From positions 143,448,734 to 143,512,733 of the forward strand of contig JAHLJT010000631.1 of NCBI GenBank assembly GCA_031308135.1: a stretch of 64,000 nucleotides of DNA, given 5' to 3'. Below, in pieces: positions 11,178-20,654 of the stretch. The stretch's first letter is position 1; each line of letters opens with the position of its first letter. The position numbers were made by a program, and so were the translations under genes. Below the pieces are notes generated by a model that did no database searches, was not told where the DNA came from, and saw only the letters and a list, made by a program, of their open reading frames with translations. The stretch comes from Acheta domesticus (lineage: Eukaryota > Arthropoda > Insecta > Orthoptera > Gryllidae).

Positions 11178-12419
11178 TTCCCATGGAGTGGCGGATCGTG
11201 AACACTGCTCAGGGTAGATAAAAAAGATTTGTGAGCAGCAGTAGATTCCGGAAATGGGGCGTGTGGGCCATGCCCCACGCCAATCCAATAAAAAAATATT
11301 CAATTTATTCAAAACAACAAATTGTCTCACTGATATCATTCCATTTCAAAGCATTATTCCCAAGAAGCACGCGCGAACGTGATTTCAAGATATTCGGATT
11401 CTAAAAAAGGGTTGTGAGTTTGTGTTGCTCTGACAATAATTCAGAAATGGGATCCAATTTTTTTCCAGGCGTTTAAAATTCACGGAATTGCATATGTAAT
11501 ATTTTGTAATCTCATGTTTTTTTATAGCTTTTCATACATTTTCATGGCAAAATATCCATCCCTATTCTAAGTACTCTCCTTAATTGACAATAAAAGACAT
11601 GATCAACAATAAAGCTTAGCTTTAACTTCCCTACCTGTTAGCAATAGCTTGAAACATATCACGAAGGATTAAATTTTCTTGCATTTTTTTCGCCAGCACT
11701 TTATACAACTGTTCTCAGCGTAATAGTAGGTCGACCTTTGTCCAAAATTTGTTTCTTTTCTACAGCGTTAAGAGGAGAAAACGCTGTATGTATTAGTCCA
11801 CTCATTGTATCTGTCATAATATTAACGTAAAATCAGATTTAAAAATAGAAAATCAAGAATCGATAATAATTCGCATCACACTAATATAAAATGAAAAAAT
11901 AAATACTTACAAAATAATAATCTTAACTTTTTCGCTTGTTAAGTTGTCAACAAAATGGTAAACACACGCGCAACGCGGCTTGTAAGTGAGTGGAAACAGG
12001 AGTCTTCCGTGTGGGCAGGCAGCAAGAGAATTCGCTGGCTTACGCACAACGCGCATGCGTCAAGCATGGACTGTTTCAGCTCCTCTTCTACACTCATTAC
12101 AGGGCCTTCTCTCAGAATATGGAATGAAGCCAGGCAGCGCCCGGGCATGCCTGCCCTGAGACGTACAAGCGGGCGAGACAGATCGCATGGCGCAGGGGCT
12201 GTAAGAAAACGCTTGAAATGGAAATATGGAACATGCCACAATAATGAAATGTTCATTACACTTTTCACTGAATAATACTTATGAATAATACTTACACCAT
12301 ATTAAACTGTAAGAATTATTTAATTTTGTATTATTACGAAATGTATTAAACTAGTACACATCCATCAGGGTAGGCGGTGCCTACCTTGCCTACCCCAAGG
12401 AGCCATCACTGTTCCCATG
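11178..12419. mobile_element. Non-autonomous hAT element with 8-bp target duplication
   Basis: The word TTCCCATG occurs at 11178-11185 and 12412-12419 and brackets a 1226-bp segment. The segment begins GAGTGGCGGATC and ends GAGCCATCACTG, which are imperfect inverted repeats (CAGTGRYGGMTC type). An 8-bp duplication and such ends are characteristic of the hAT superfamily. Inside, the minus strand keeps a trace of the hAT N-terminal region (see 11630-11818). It cannot encode a transposase and must have been mobilised in trans. It lies upstream of the gene promoter at 14279. Confidence 0.85.
11630..11818 (-). pseudogene. hAT transposase N-terminal remnant
   Basis: On the minus strand the frame reads GLIHTAFSPLNAVEKKQILDKGRPTI and then, across stops, KNARKFNPS. 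The pattern 'ILxKGRPT...(K/R)xFNPxWY' is found in hAT-type transposases with a TTF/ZMYM-like zinc finger near the N-terminus. Two or more stops and the lack of any downstream catalytic domain show it is dead. It lies inside the hAT element at 11178-12419 and supports that classification. The assignment rests on motif memory, not on a search. Confidence 0.55.
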
Positions 12420-13984
12420 TTTATATTCTCGTTTAGCAGTAAAAATTGGAAATTAAATTAATTATTTATTTCGTAAGTTGATAATTGTAGAATTATTCTG
12501 AGCTTAAATGAATATTAAAATTCATCCAAGACACATTCATTTACTTATCGCTTTGTACACTCAATAAATGTGGTGTTCGATTTTTCTGATTCCAGTTTTG
12601 ACGATTGCACAAGGAATCAATTGGTTTCATTGCTTTTAATTACGTTTCGTATTTCACTGAGCTCGTTTGTAAAGGAGATGAAATTCGAATGTTCCCAAGA
12701 TAATTAATGGTGTAACGACTTAATTATTCGTTGCCAAGCCGTGCGGTGGGAATTTCTCGAGCAACAGCCATTCCTTTCCCTTTCTCTCATCATATGTGTT
12801 GACCAACAAGTGAAGCACGTCATTGCAATGATTCCTAGAACATTTCTAAAACGCGTATCCTTATTGAATCCATAATTTGGAAATTGTCATTCAATTTGAA
12901 GAGAAATAAATGTTCGCAGCTAACATGTGTTATGCAATAGAAAAATGGATGCATAATGAATTTCAGGACATAAATCTGAAAGAAAAATCGTAAGTCACTA
13001 GTGGCTTGTAGCGCCAAAAATTCCTGAAGACATCGTACTAAACGATTTTCGAAACAGTAGTACGCACATTTCTCAAGATCAAGAATTAAAATAATACCGT
13101 TTAACATAGCAGTAAAGTAAATATTTTAACAAAACCAATCTTCTTGACTAAAGAAGGGTATTAAAAAATTCGCATATTCCCATATAGCAGAAGGCGAAAT
13201 TTGAATAGCAAATAGTTAATGGCGAGCGGCCTGTTCCTTGGAACCTTGGTAGTAAGAACCTCGATTGTAGACGCGTTGTAAGCAGTGTCGCACTGAGTTT
13301 GAGAATTCAGTCGGTATGCACGGAGTGGAATAGACGGAATTACACAATAACACAAACAAAATATTTGCATTTTCACTCAAAATAGAAAGCTTTAGTGTTT
13401 TTGGATGTTTCTCGAGTTCCTAGGTATCTAACGAAACCACATCCACATATCTCACATTGCCGGAGGATGCATAGTTTTCTATCAATTTCTGCTTACATTG
13501 GAAATTAGTAATACAGATGATGCTTCAGAATGGCAGAATGCAGCAGCATCAGTCGCTGCGACTCAGGAAGTGAAAAGCGAAGCCCTCAGGTTAATGCTTG
13601 AGGTATTCTACAGCAGTGTTTTTGGCGTATTAAATGAAATTATTAGCGTGTGTACGGGTTCATACACGAATGACATTTCAGTTCACACATGAAACTAACA
13701 TCTATTGGGATGGAAAGCAAGCAACTAACCCGGTCACTAATAAATTTTCACTCTCAAAATAAAACTCTTAAACTTCCGACTTCACGACGGAACAGATGAG
13801 GGTCCTAATTAATGAAATAGCTGGACCGGAAGAAACAAGACAAGATTGTCCAACGATCAACACGGAAAAAAAACACGACAAAAAGGCAAGTGGAACTACT
13901 GCGGCGCCTGTATCCAGCCTCCACAAGGCCGAAGGGAAGAGGGTCAGTATTTCTCCTCGACGATCTCCATTTCAACACCTGCGT
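12420..13984. other. AT-rich upstream region, nothing recognised
   Basis: This stretch precedes the GC-rich promoter of the cuticle-protein-like gene. Frames of 60-90 codons occur but show no motif. Confidence 0.4.
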
Positions 13985-14278
13985 CCATCGTGTCCCAACC
14001 CCGCTCCCCCCCCCCGCCCTTCGATCCCCGCACGCTGCCGCGGCGCGGCGCCCGGCGCCGACCGGCTCTGCGTGACGCGGGGGGGGGGGGGAGAGGCGCG
14101 GCGCGGCGGGGGCAGTGGGGGAGGGGAAGGGGTGGCCACCGGAGAAACCGAAGATCCGCGCCCGCCGACGCCGCGGGAGGATGCGCCCTGGGCGGCGGGG
14201 AAGGGGGCGTGGGGGTGGGTGGGGGTCCGAAGGGGGAGAGAGGGGGCAGCGGCCGGCGCGGGGCGCGGGTGACATCTT
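13985..14278 (+). promoter_or_regulatory. GC-rich island 4: upstream promoter region
   Basis: About 290 bp of GC-rich DNA lies directly upstream of the TATA box at 14279. It has a run of 10 C at 14006-14015 and a run of 13 G at 14079-14091, and from 14091 to 14270 the plus strand is G-rich with many GGGG words. Position suggests a proximal promoter. Frames of 120-160 codons on both strands are compositional. Confidence 0.6.
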
Positions 14279-14315
14279 TATAAAAGCGAAGGGGGCTCCG
14301 CGGCGGGCTCACAGG
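14279..14315 (+). promoter_or_regulatory. TATA box and initiator of the cuticle-protein-like gene
   Basis: TATAAAAG at 14279-14286 is a strong TATA box. CTCACAG at 14308-14314 contains a plausible initiator with the start at A14311, 32 bp downstream of the first T. The 55-nt leader then runs to the ATG at 14366. Confidence 0.7.
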
Positions 14316-14365
14316 CTTCTCGCCACTCCGGTGAAACCCGCGTCCCAGGCACCCACGCTCGCGCC

Positions 14366-14380
14366 ATGGCAGCTCTCAAG
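14366..14380 (+). CDS. Coding exon 1 of a cuticle-protein-like secreted protein
   Basis: The exon encodes only MAALK and ends at a consensus donor (AAG followed by GTAAGC at 14381), phase 0. The ATG has the context GCGCCATGG, and TATA box and initiator are correctly placed upstream. A very short first coding exon holding the first four to six residues of a signal peptide is common in insect cuticular-protein genes. The matching continuation is at 41658-41750, which gives a first intron of 27,277 bp. The intron is full of mobile elements. Transcript evidence would be needed to exclude a nearer, unrecognised second exon, but I saw no better candidate in between. Confidence 0.7.
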
Positions 14381-14419
14381 GTAAGCGGCCACGTGCGGCC
14401 GGCGCGGCGCGGCGCGGCC

Positions 14420-14977
14420 CGGCGCCACCGGTACGCACTGCTATGTCGCGTGATTTTTTTTTCTTTCATCATTTTTTATCGTTTTCAACTTCTTGTGTGT
14501 GCACTCCATTCACATCATGGCGGACATCTCAGCGCCATCGAACCTCGTGGATGCGTCGACTGAAAACCGGTTCGATAGTGCAACGTTGTGGTTTGTAAAA
14601 TCATGTTTGGACATATTGGACGTACGTGGCGTACCTTTGGTGTCAAGTGTCTGCTTCTTGTGTTAGTAAAAGATTGTGTGGTGATGCCATTACTGTGTTT
14701 GTGAATGCCGAAGCGACAAGATATCAACGAACTTGTGTTGGAAGGTTTTTGTTTGGAGGCAGTCTTGCCCAAAACTGGCATATTTCTCTGAGATTCGAAT
14801 TAAAACAACACAAACATTTTCAATTGAAAAGGGATTTAAATAACTATGCAGCAATAACATTAATATTTATTTTTATGAATCGGTAGTCAGAGAATTTTCG
14901 AACCCATCAATTTTGGGATCATCAGATATTTTTGAAAATGTTTGTATGCCATAAAATCAAAATAACGTATCTATTAA
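14420..14977. other. Start of intron 1, nothing recognised
   Basis: GC content falls quickly after 14430. Short frames near 14515-14886 on both strands show no motif. Confidence 0.4.
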
Positions 14978-15372
14978 ATTAATAGTTGGAATCAAACTAA
15001 TATTCAATTACATGTTTCTAAACACAATCATTTATTTTTATTGGATGTGGGCCTTTTGGAAATCGGTGACGTTTTGGCTAAACCGGGTCGGGGTATTTAT
15101 TTTCAAGATAATAGTTTTCCCTTCTACGAAAATTCATTACAAAGATCAGTTCTTTTGTTCTATGAAAAATGGGGAAATTATGATCCATTTACTTTTCTGT
15201 GGTGTCTTATAATACAATTAATTACGTGAAGTTAGTAAGAAAAGTAATTTCTTCACACACTCATCCATGGCCTGAATTTATAAGTTTTTTAATTTACGAT
15301 TTAACATTAATCAAACATTTTCAAGGAACAAATATGTGTCAACTTACTTGGTGGTCATTATGTATGAAGTGA
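14978..15372 (+). pseudogene. Unidentified conserved-looking coding fragment, frameshifted
   Basis: One plus frame is open from 14978 to 15226 and a second, shifted by one base, is open from 15223 to the stop at 15370-15372. The two read like consecutive parts of one protein: the first has a mixed, soluble composition (DVGLLEIGD, FYEKWGNYDPFTFLW) and the second continues with THPWPEF and a Trp-rich end. Composition and lack of low complexity set this apart from other frames in the AT-rich intron. The origin is unknown. One possibility is a captured fragment of a viral or transposon protein (an endogenous viral element); I could not name a family. It is broken by the frameshift and has no start codon or promoter. 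Confidence 0.4.
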
Positions 15373-15514
15373 GAAGTTCCAGGGCTTTGGCATTAAATTT
15401 CATTAACACGGTCAGTCAAATTGAGGGAGTGCCAGAGTAAATCATGTTCTGCAGTAAATAAAAATGTGATAGGCAGTGCTCTGTCAATGAAGACAGATTG
15501 ATGTTCCATTTCAC

Positions 15515-15625
15515 TTTCGGCCGCGCAGGGAGCGGCGCCCAGCGGCCGCCCACGCGCTTTCTTCGCGGCCGCACGCGCTCCCGCGCCACGGGCAGCGGCT
15601 TCATTCCAGCGGGTGCAAGTCGAGC
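15515..15625. other. GC-rich island 5 (short)
   Basis: About 110 bp of CpG-rich DNA (GCGGCC words, CACGCGC) in the intron. No promoter element or domain is visible. Confidence 0.45.
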
Positions 15626-15639
15626 ACAAGAACCGTGTT

Positions 15640-16165
15640 TTGTCATAAATCTAGTTGAATGTACGGTTGAATTTGTTTACTCATCTTTTGCTACGTACAA
15701 AAGAAGGCTGGTTGATTTTCAACAGACAATTTAATATGTAATATTGTTTTCGAAAACAAACTAAAAATTAGAATAAAATGATGGATTTTTTCTATAAATT
15801 TCCACTGTTGGGTAACTTAGTTAAAGAATATAATTGAATGAAAGTTAAAATAACTGATATTAAGTACTCGCAACTCCTGTATTTTTTTAATAAAATTATC
15901 TTAGACAATGTGATTTAGTGATGTACGAATCTCAAGAACATTAAAAATTGCTTTGGTGAATTTCAATTCTACACCTACGACTTATGTAGATATTCAGGTT
16001 GAAGAACTCTTCAACTGGCAAGGTTAGAGAGCCTTACTAATGAGCTAATCAGTATACGAGAGTGGTTATGAAATTGAGGAAAACTATAATGGAGAAATTG
16101 TGAAATGAGAGGCAGGATAAACTGCAGTGGCCTGAGATAAAACAGCGGAGAGGTCGTTTTGATCA
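15640..16165. other. AT-rich intron, nothing recognised
   Basis: No gene or repeat family identified. Confidence 0.4.
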
Positions 16166-16167
16166 CC

Positions 16168-16262
16168 CCTTTTTCCACGTGGCTTGGTTGAAGATCGAAC
16201 TCAGGCCCTTTCGGTGAAAGGCCAATGCGCTAGCCATTACACCACGACCCACTGGGGAAGAT
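16168..16262 (-). mobile_element. tRNA-derived SINE head (tRNA-Glu-like)
   Basis: The minus strand reads GTGGTGTAATGGCTAGCGCA (A-box region) and GAGTTCGATCTT (B-box region), spaced as in a tRNA. The anticodon arm does not close well and no CCA-adjacent acceptor pairing is seen, so a tRNA-derived SINE or tRNA relic is more likely than a working tRNA gene. Confidence 0.6.
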
Positions 16263-18220
16263 GGGCAAGGACTGTAAGACAATGCAGAGCTGCATCATAC
16301 CCCGTCGGTCGTACGTTCCGAATTGAACATTACAGTGGTTCTGTACGGATTGAAGAGTGCTCATTGAGTGTTTTTTATATTGCCTCATCATTACTACAAG
16401 TCCGTAGATTTCTTACGTAAAACATCGCTGCTGACAGTTGATGGAAGAAACTTTCAAAATGTAGCTACATGGAGTTTTGAGAGTGGACAAATTTCAATGT
16501 TCCTGTCTACTTCCGAACTTGATGTAACTCAATGTTTTGCTTTCTATTTTTTCTCCCTATGCAGGGTGGAAATGTCTTCGTCACTTCAACGATGTAAAAA
16601 CGAATTTTGGATCGTACAATCCGTGTTTAAGATTCTTTTGAGCTGTAACATATCTTCTAGGGGTTCTGTCCGAGTGCGGTTCAAACATGGTTAAGATTGG
16701 TAAACGTGGCGAAGAGACAACGCAAATTTGTACCCGAAACTTGGGACGTCTGAAAGAACGGAAGGAATAATGTGTAGTAACTCTGTCAGATCTTGAGCAG
16801 AAACGTCGTAAATACAGGAGTAAGATTGTGTTTCCTGTACGTCTTCGGAATCGAAGATATTTCAATTTTGGGGGTTATTTACAAAAAGCTCCAATAATAT
16901 TTTTCAAAATTTCCTGCAAAATGAGAGCAATTTTCTTTTTTAAATATTTTGCTCAAAGAGCATTTATGAAGAGCACAGTGCATTTATGAAAATTATGTAA
17001 TGTCCATTTTCATTAAAACTTATATTTTGTAAGATGCAAAATTTCAAATTTATTTTCAAACCTAACCTACACCTCTAATATTAAAAATATTTCTTTGTCA
17101 ATGCAATACATCCCTCAGTTTTACATATTTAAATTATCTTTTTTTTAATGTGCGTAGTTGTTGAGTAATACCATCTAGAGGAGAAATAGTTTCGATATAC
17201 TGTACATTCCCACTACTTTTATTGTGCCTTGTCTTTTGGATGCTTGAATTCCAGAGTAATTTGTAAACAATACTTAAACTTTTACACTAACACAATATAA
17301 AATTACAGTACACGGTATATTATTCATTTATTTCATTTGATCTTTAAACAAATGTCATTAAAAACATTGAATATTAGAACGACTAAATGATTTTAATTTA
17401 ATAATTCGTGCAAAAAAATTGAAGCTCATACTTTTTTTTAATAGATATTACTATGACATTTCTTTAACCTGTGAATAGTATTAAATATTTACGTTGTTAT
17501 TTAAAGAAATGGTATTTGTAATGGTTGTTGAAAGTAATCACTGTTTAACTTTTGATTACGTGTTTGTACACGTAATACAAAAGAACCCAGTTTGAAAAAG
17601 TTACCCAACCGAAAACATCAAATAGTAATTTAAAATAATTCAAATATTTACTCATAAATATTTATAAAAATACTTAAACTTCTTTTACAAGCACATTTAC
17701 TAAAGAGAAAAGTTTTTACTCTTTGTTTGGAACAGTACAACGACAGTAAATCTATTTTTAGACAATAAATATATATTTTTAAAATCCACAAAATACTCTA
17801 CTTATGACTTGTGTAAAATAACTTTAATTGATAAAAATCAAAAATAATCAAATCAATTGTATTGTAATACAGAATTTTATTTCAATTTCAGTTTTGTTCA
17901 ACAGCAATATTTTTGCTGTTGAACTTTTTTCGTCAATATAAACTTTGTTTTTCCTTCAATAATTCTGCAATTTAAATTGCATGAGTTCAACTAAAATGAA
18001 TATATTTTATTTAAGTTGTTGTCTTGTTGACATATATAATTTAATGAAAGAATCACGAAGACACATTTGGATATAAAAACAGTAATATTTGATACTAAGC
18101 TTGACAATGTAAGATGTACAAAAATATTTAAAATAAAAAAAATAATAGAAGAAAATAAAAAGTATTAAAATACAAGCCAAACACAAGTATTAAAAGGGAC
18201 CTCCACAAAGAAATTAACAT
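16263..18220. other. Very AT-rich intron
   Basis: Nearly 2 kb of very AT-rich DNA without a supportable gene. A perfect 12-bp hairpin followed by a T run lies at 17896-17930. Confidence 0.45.
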
Positions 18221-18224
18221 GAGC

Positions 18225-18443
18225 TCTTCGCCAACTCCCGCTTTTTCTTTCCGCGGCGCATTGTGTGCCTCCGGAGCTTTCTTCCCGAGCGCGCACTCCA
18301 GGCGCGACGCGCGCTTCGCTTGGGAGACACGTCGAGGTGCGCGCGCAGTCAGTCGGCCGTTGTTCTCCGACGGGCCGGGTTCGTTCAAACACGTGATGGT
18401 AAACAGGAACGGCCGAACTGAACCCAAGCAAACTGCTCCGAGG
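18225..18443. other. GC-rich island 6
   Basis: A CpG-rich segment, continuing at 18746-18780 after the MITE that split it. Frames on both strands are compositional. Confidence 0.5.
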
Positions 18444-18752
18444 CACGGTGTAAGAGATATAGGTGGGTTCACTCCCGGTCTAAAACTGAAGCTAATGTGA
18501 GGCTAGTTCTCACAGTTCTTCTTATGCAAGCGCTGCGAACGACTTGGGCATTTTTGGGACAAGATGGTGATCCATTTAATAGCTTTGTAACCTCTGGCGG
18601 AAGCCACTAAATCGCGAGACGTCATCATGAATGCCCAACTCGATCGTGCGCACCGCACGGATAAGCGAGGAACTAGCCTCAAACTGGCTTCAAAAATTTT
18701 GTCCAAAAGGCGGCTAGTTGACACACCTATATATCTTACACCGTGTCCGAGG
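18437..18752. mobile_element. MITE with 7-bp target duplication
   Basis: TCCGAGG at 18437-18443 and 18746-18752 flank a 302-bp element whose 22-bp ends (CACGGTGTAAGAGATATAGG at the left) are inverted repeats with one mismatch. The arms continue more loosely inward (GAGGCTAGTT on both sides). It has no coding capacity. The superfamily is not clear: a 7-bp duplication does not match the usual 8 bp of hAT or 9 bp of Mutator. Confidence 0.8.
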
Positions 18753-18780
18753 GCGTCCGAATACACCGGCTGCCGGACGG

Positions 18781-19084
18781 TTACTTGTTAAAGAATAAAG
18801 AGACTAAAAATGATTGTTTCTCCCTTGAATAATATTATGTGCAGTGTTGTCCTCTTACATCGAAGACAATCAAATCAATTCATATTTAAAACGATTATTT
18901 TATTGGTATCCATATCGTATTGTATTTATTGTAATCCATGTAATAATCGTTTCGCCGCCCAATTGGTCATATATTCAGAAAATTACAAATGTAATCTAGT
19001 CTTAATTCTCGTTTTGTCTGTAATTTTATTCCAAATTAGAAAGTTTACAATGAAAGAAGCCTTTGCAATTGTTTCTTTTGGTTT
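18781..19084. other. AT-rich intron, nothing recognised
   Basis: A 112-codon frame at 18810-19148 has hydrophobic stretches but is AT-driven and lacks a motif or splice context. Confidence 0.35.
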
Positions 19085-19390
19085 TCTCCGTCCGACGTCG
19101 GACGACCGAAATTTCGACCAAAATCGTCCCCCCGTGACCGCCGCCTAACAACTAGGAAGACAATAACGCGGCGCGGCATCTCTGCGATAGCGGCGGCGCT
19201 GGGCGTGCGGAACGGGCCAAGGGGGGGAGGGGGAAGCCGCAACTACGTGCGGCGCTCGCCTCGCCTCCTGCGCCCCGCCCCGGCGCCGCTTTTTCACGCG
19301 GGTGCGAACGACCGCGCCTGCACGCCCGTGCGACGGCGGTGGCCAGGCCGCGGCGCGCGGCCTCCGAGTTGTGGGGATCGGGAAAAAATG
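19085..19390. other. GC-rich island 7
   Basis: About 300 bp of CpG-rich DNA with GCGCGG, GCCGC and GGGGGG words. No TATA box or coding domain is seen. Confidence 0.5.
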
Positions 19391-19427
19391 TGTGGATTAA
19401 ACTGATTGGTTTGAAGAGAGATTCGTG

Positions 19428-19622
19428 GCCGAAGACCTGCCATTGCGTGTTAGCGGAGCAGTAATGCCGCTACCTTTGAAATATCGTGGATTGAAATATC
19501 GCAGGGTTAGATTCCCGACGGATCCGTATTTTCAATACCAGATTGATAGTTGGGTCGAATTCAATCTCTATCTGGACGAGAATCCTAGTGACCGACTTCT
19601 CTGATCAGTACCCTTATGGGGT
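19428..19622 (+). mobile_element. tRNA-derived SINE, family S1 copy 2
   Basis: The head has TGTTAGCGGAGCAGTAATGC (A-box region) and GGGTTAGATTCCCGACGG (B-box region). The body follows the S1 consensus seen at 25295-25482: GGGTCGAATTCAATC, GAGAATCCTAGTGACCGACT, TCTCTGATCAGTA. Copy 3 starts about 100 bp downstream in the same orientation. Confidence 0.7.
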
Positions 19623-19721
19623 TCCCCCGATTAATACTGCCTTAAACTATATGGCTGTACAACCCCTACCACCCATTTTGAAAGCGTATTGTAGTATCAA
19701 CCAATGACTACAGCATCGACA

Positions 19722-20140
19722 CCCTGAATTTAGCTCAGATACAGCATTGCCGCTGTCTTTGCAGTGCCTGTGACCGGAAGGTCAGAGGGTTCGAGTCCAG
19801 ATGGCAGCGAATTTTCGATACTATCTATATAGCTATAGCTATATAGATAGCTATAGCTATATAGGTAGTATCGAAAATTCGCTGCCATCTGGACTATGGG
19901 ACGAATTCAGTCGCAGACTGGAGGGGAATTCTAGCGGCCAATTGCTCTCATCAGTAGTTTTCCATGGCTTCTTCTGTAATGCCAGCCGAATGCCAGAGCA
20001 GTACCCTCACAAACGGGCCACGGAACGCGGACGATCTTCTTCTTCTTATTCTTGTCGCCTTCCGCCTCTTACACTTACAAGGACTACACCACCACATGTG
20101 TCAGAAGATCAGTCGGGAAATTAAAGCTTGTTCCGGTTGG
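19722..20140 (+). mobile_element. tRNA-derived SINE, family S1 copy 3, with internal hairpin
   Basis: The head has TTTAGCTCAGATACAGCATT (A-box region) and GGGTTCGAGTCC (a perfect B box) at about 19788-19799. Unlike the other copies, the body then runs into a long inverted duplication (19794-19895) before resuming with GACGAATTCAGTCGC and ATTCTAGCGGCCAATTGCTC. The tail (GAATGCCAGAGCAG, AAACGGGCC, CTTCTT-rich run) matches S1 copy 1. Its B box is the best of the family, so Pol III transcription of the hairpin is conceivable. Confidence 0.75.
19794..19895 (+). repeat. 47-bp-arm hairpin within a SINE
   Basis: The left arm 19794-19840 and right arm 19849-19895 are reverse complements over 47 positions with a single difference, which is a G-U pair in RNA. 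The loop is 8 nt. The arms include SINE sequence (AGTCCAGATGGCAGCGAATT), so the structure arose by inverted duplication of the element's own sequence. Confidence 0.9.
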
Positions 20141-20654
20141 GGCGATGACTGCTAAGAGGAGAGAGGAGTTATATCCTGAGGGAGGATAAAATTTGCAAGC
20201 CGACGTAGGTCATTGCCGGATCCAGTGGGGGAGGTACCACACCCACCCATGGTATAACATGCCCTACATTTACGGAGAAATGACCTGCTGACTTAAGTAG
20301 CTGACACTCGAAACGAATAAATTTGATGCTTGTCATTGCATCTGGATTTTGTGGTGTAAAATGTATGACGTGGTGAGTTGTAATAGCACGGTCTCGAAAA
20401 TCCTGCCATTCATTTTATCAATTAACGTTTAGTAATAACTCCTCATTGCCATTTTAGAAAGCTTAGGAGCACATGTTACCTTCAGTATTGTTTCTCTTTC
20501 AAAAAATTATTGTTTTTTAGGTTATATTATTCCATATTTAAAAGTTAACATTAGATTTTACCGCCTACAGTCGAATAAAAGAATAACAACCTCGATTTCC
20601 ATAGTATGCGAACTCCTTTTAATGTCCGAAGGTTGGCTCTTTTATTGACAGAAA
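20141..20654. other. Intron, nothing firmly recognised
   Basis: The first part may still belong to the S1 tail. No gene is seen. Confidence 0.35.

Noticed and set aside
12835..13376. Minus-strand frames upstream of the promoter
   Set aside because: AT-rich short frames without motifs, splice context or similarity to known families.
13796..14384. Many overlapping long frames around the gene promoter
   Set aside because: They run on both strands and in several phases across the GC-rich promoter; only MAALK at 14366 has a promoter and donor.
16168..16262. Possible genuine tRNA-Glu gene
   Set aside because: A- and B-box regions are present, but the acceptor and anticodon stems do not close; a SINE or tRNA relic is more likely.
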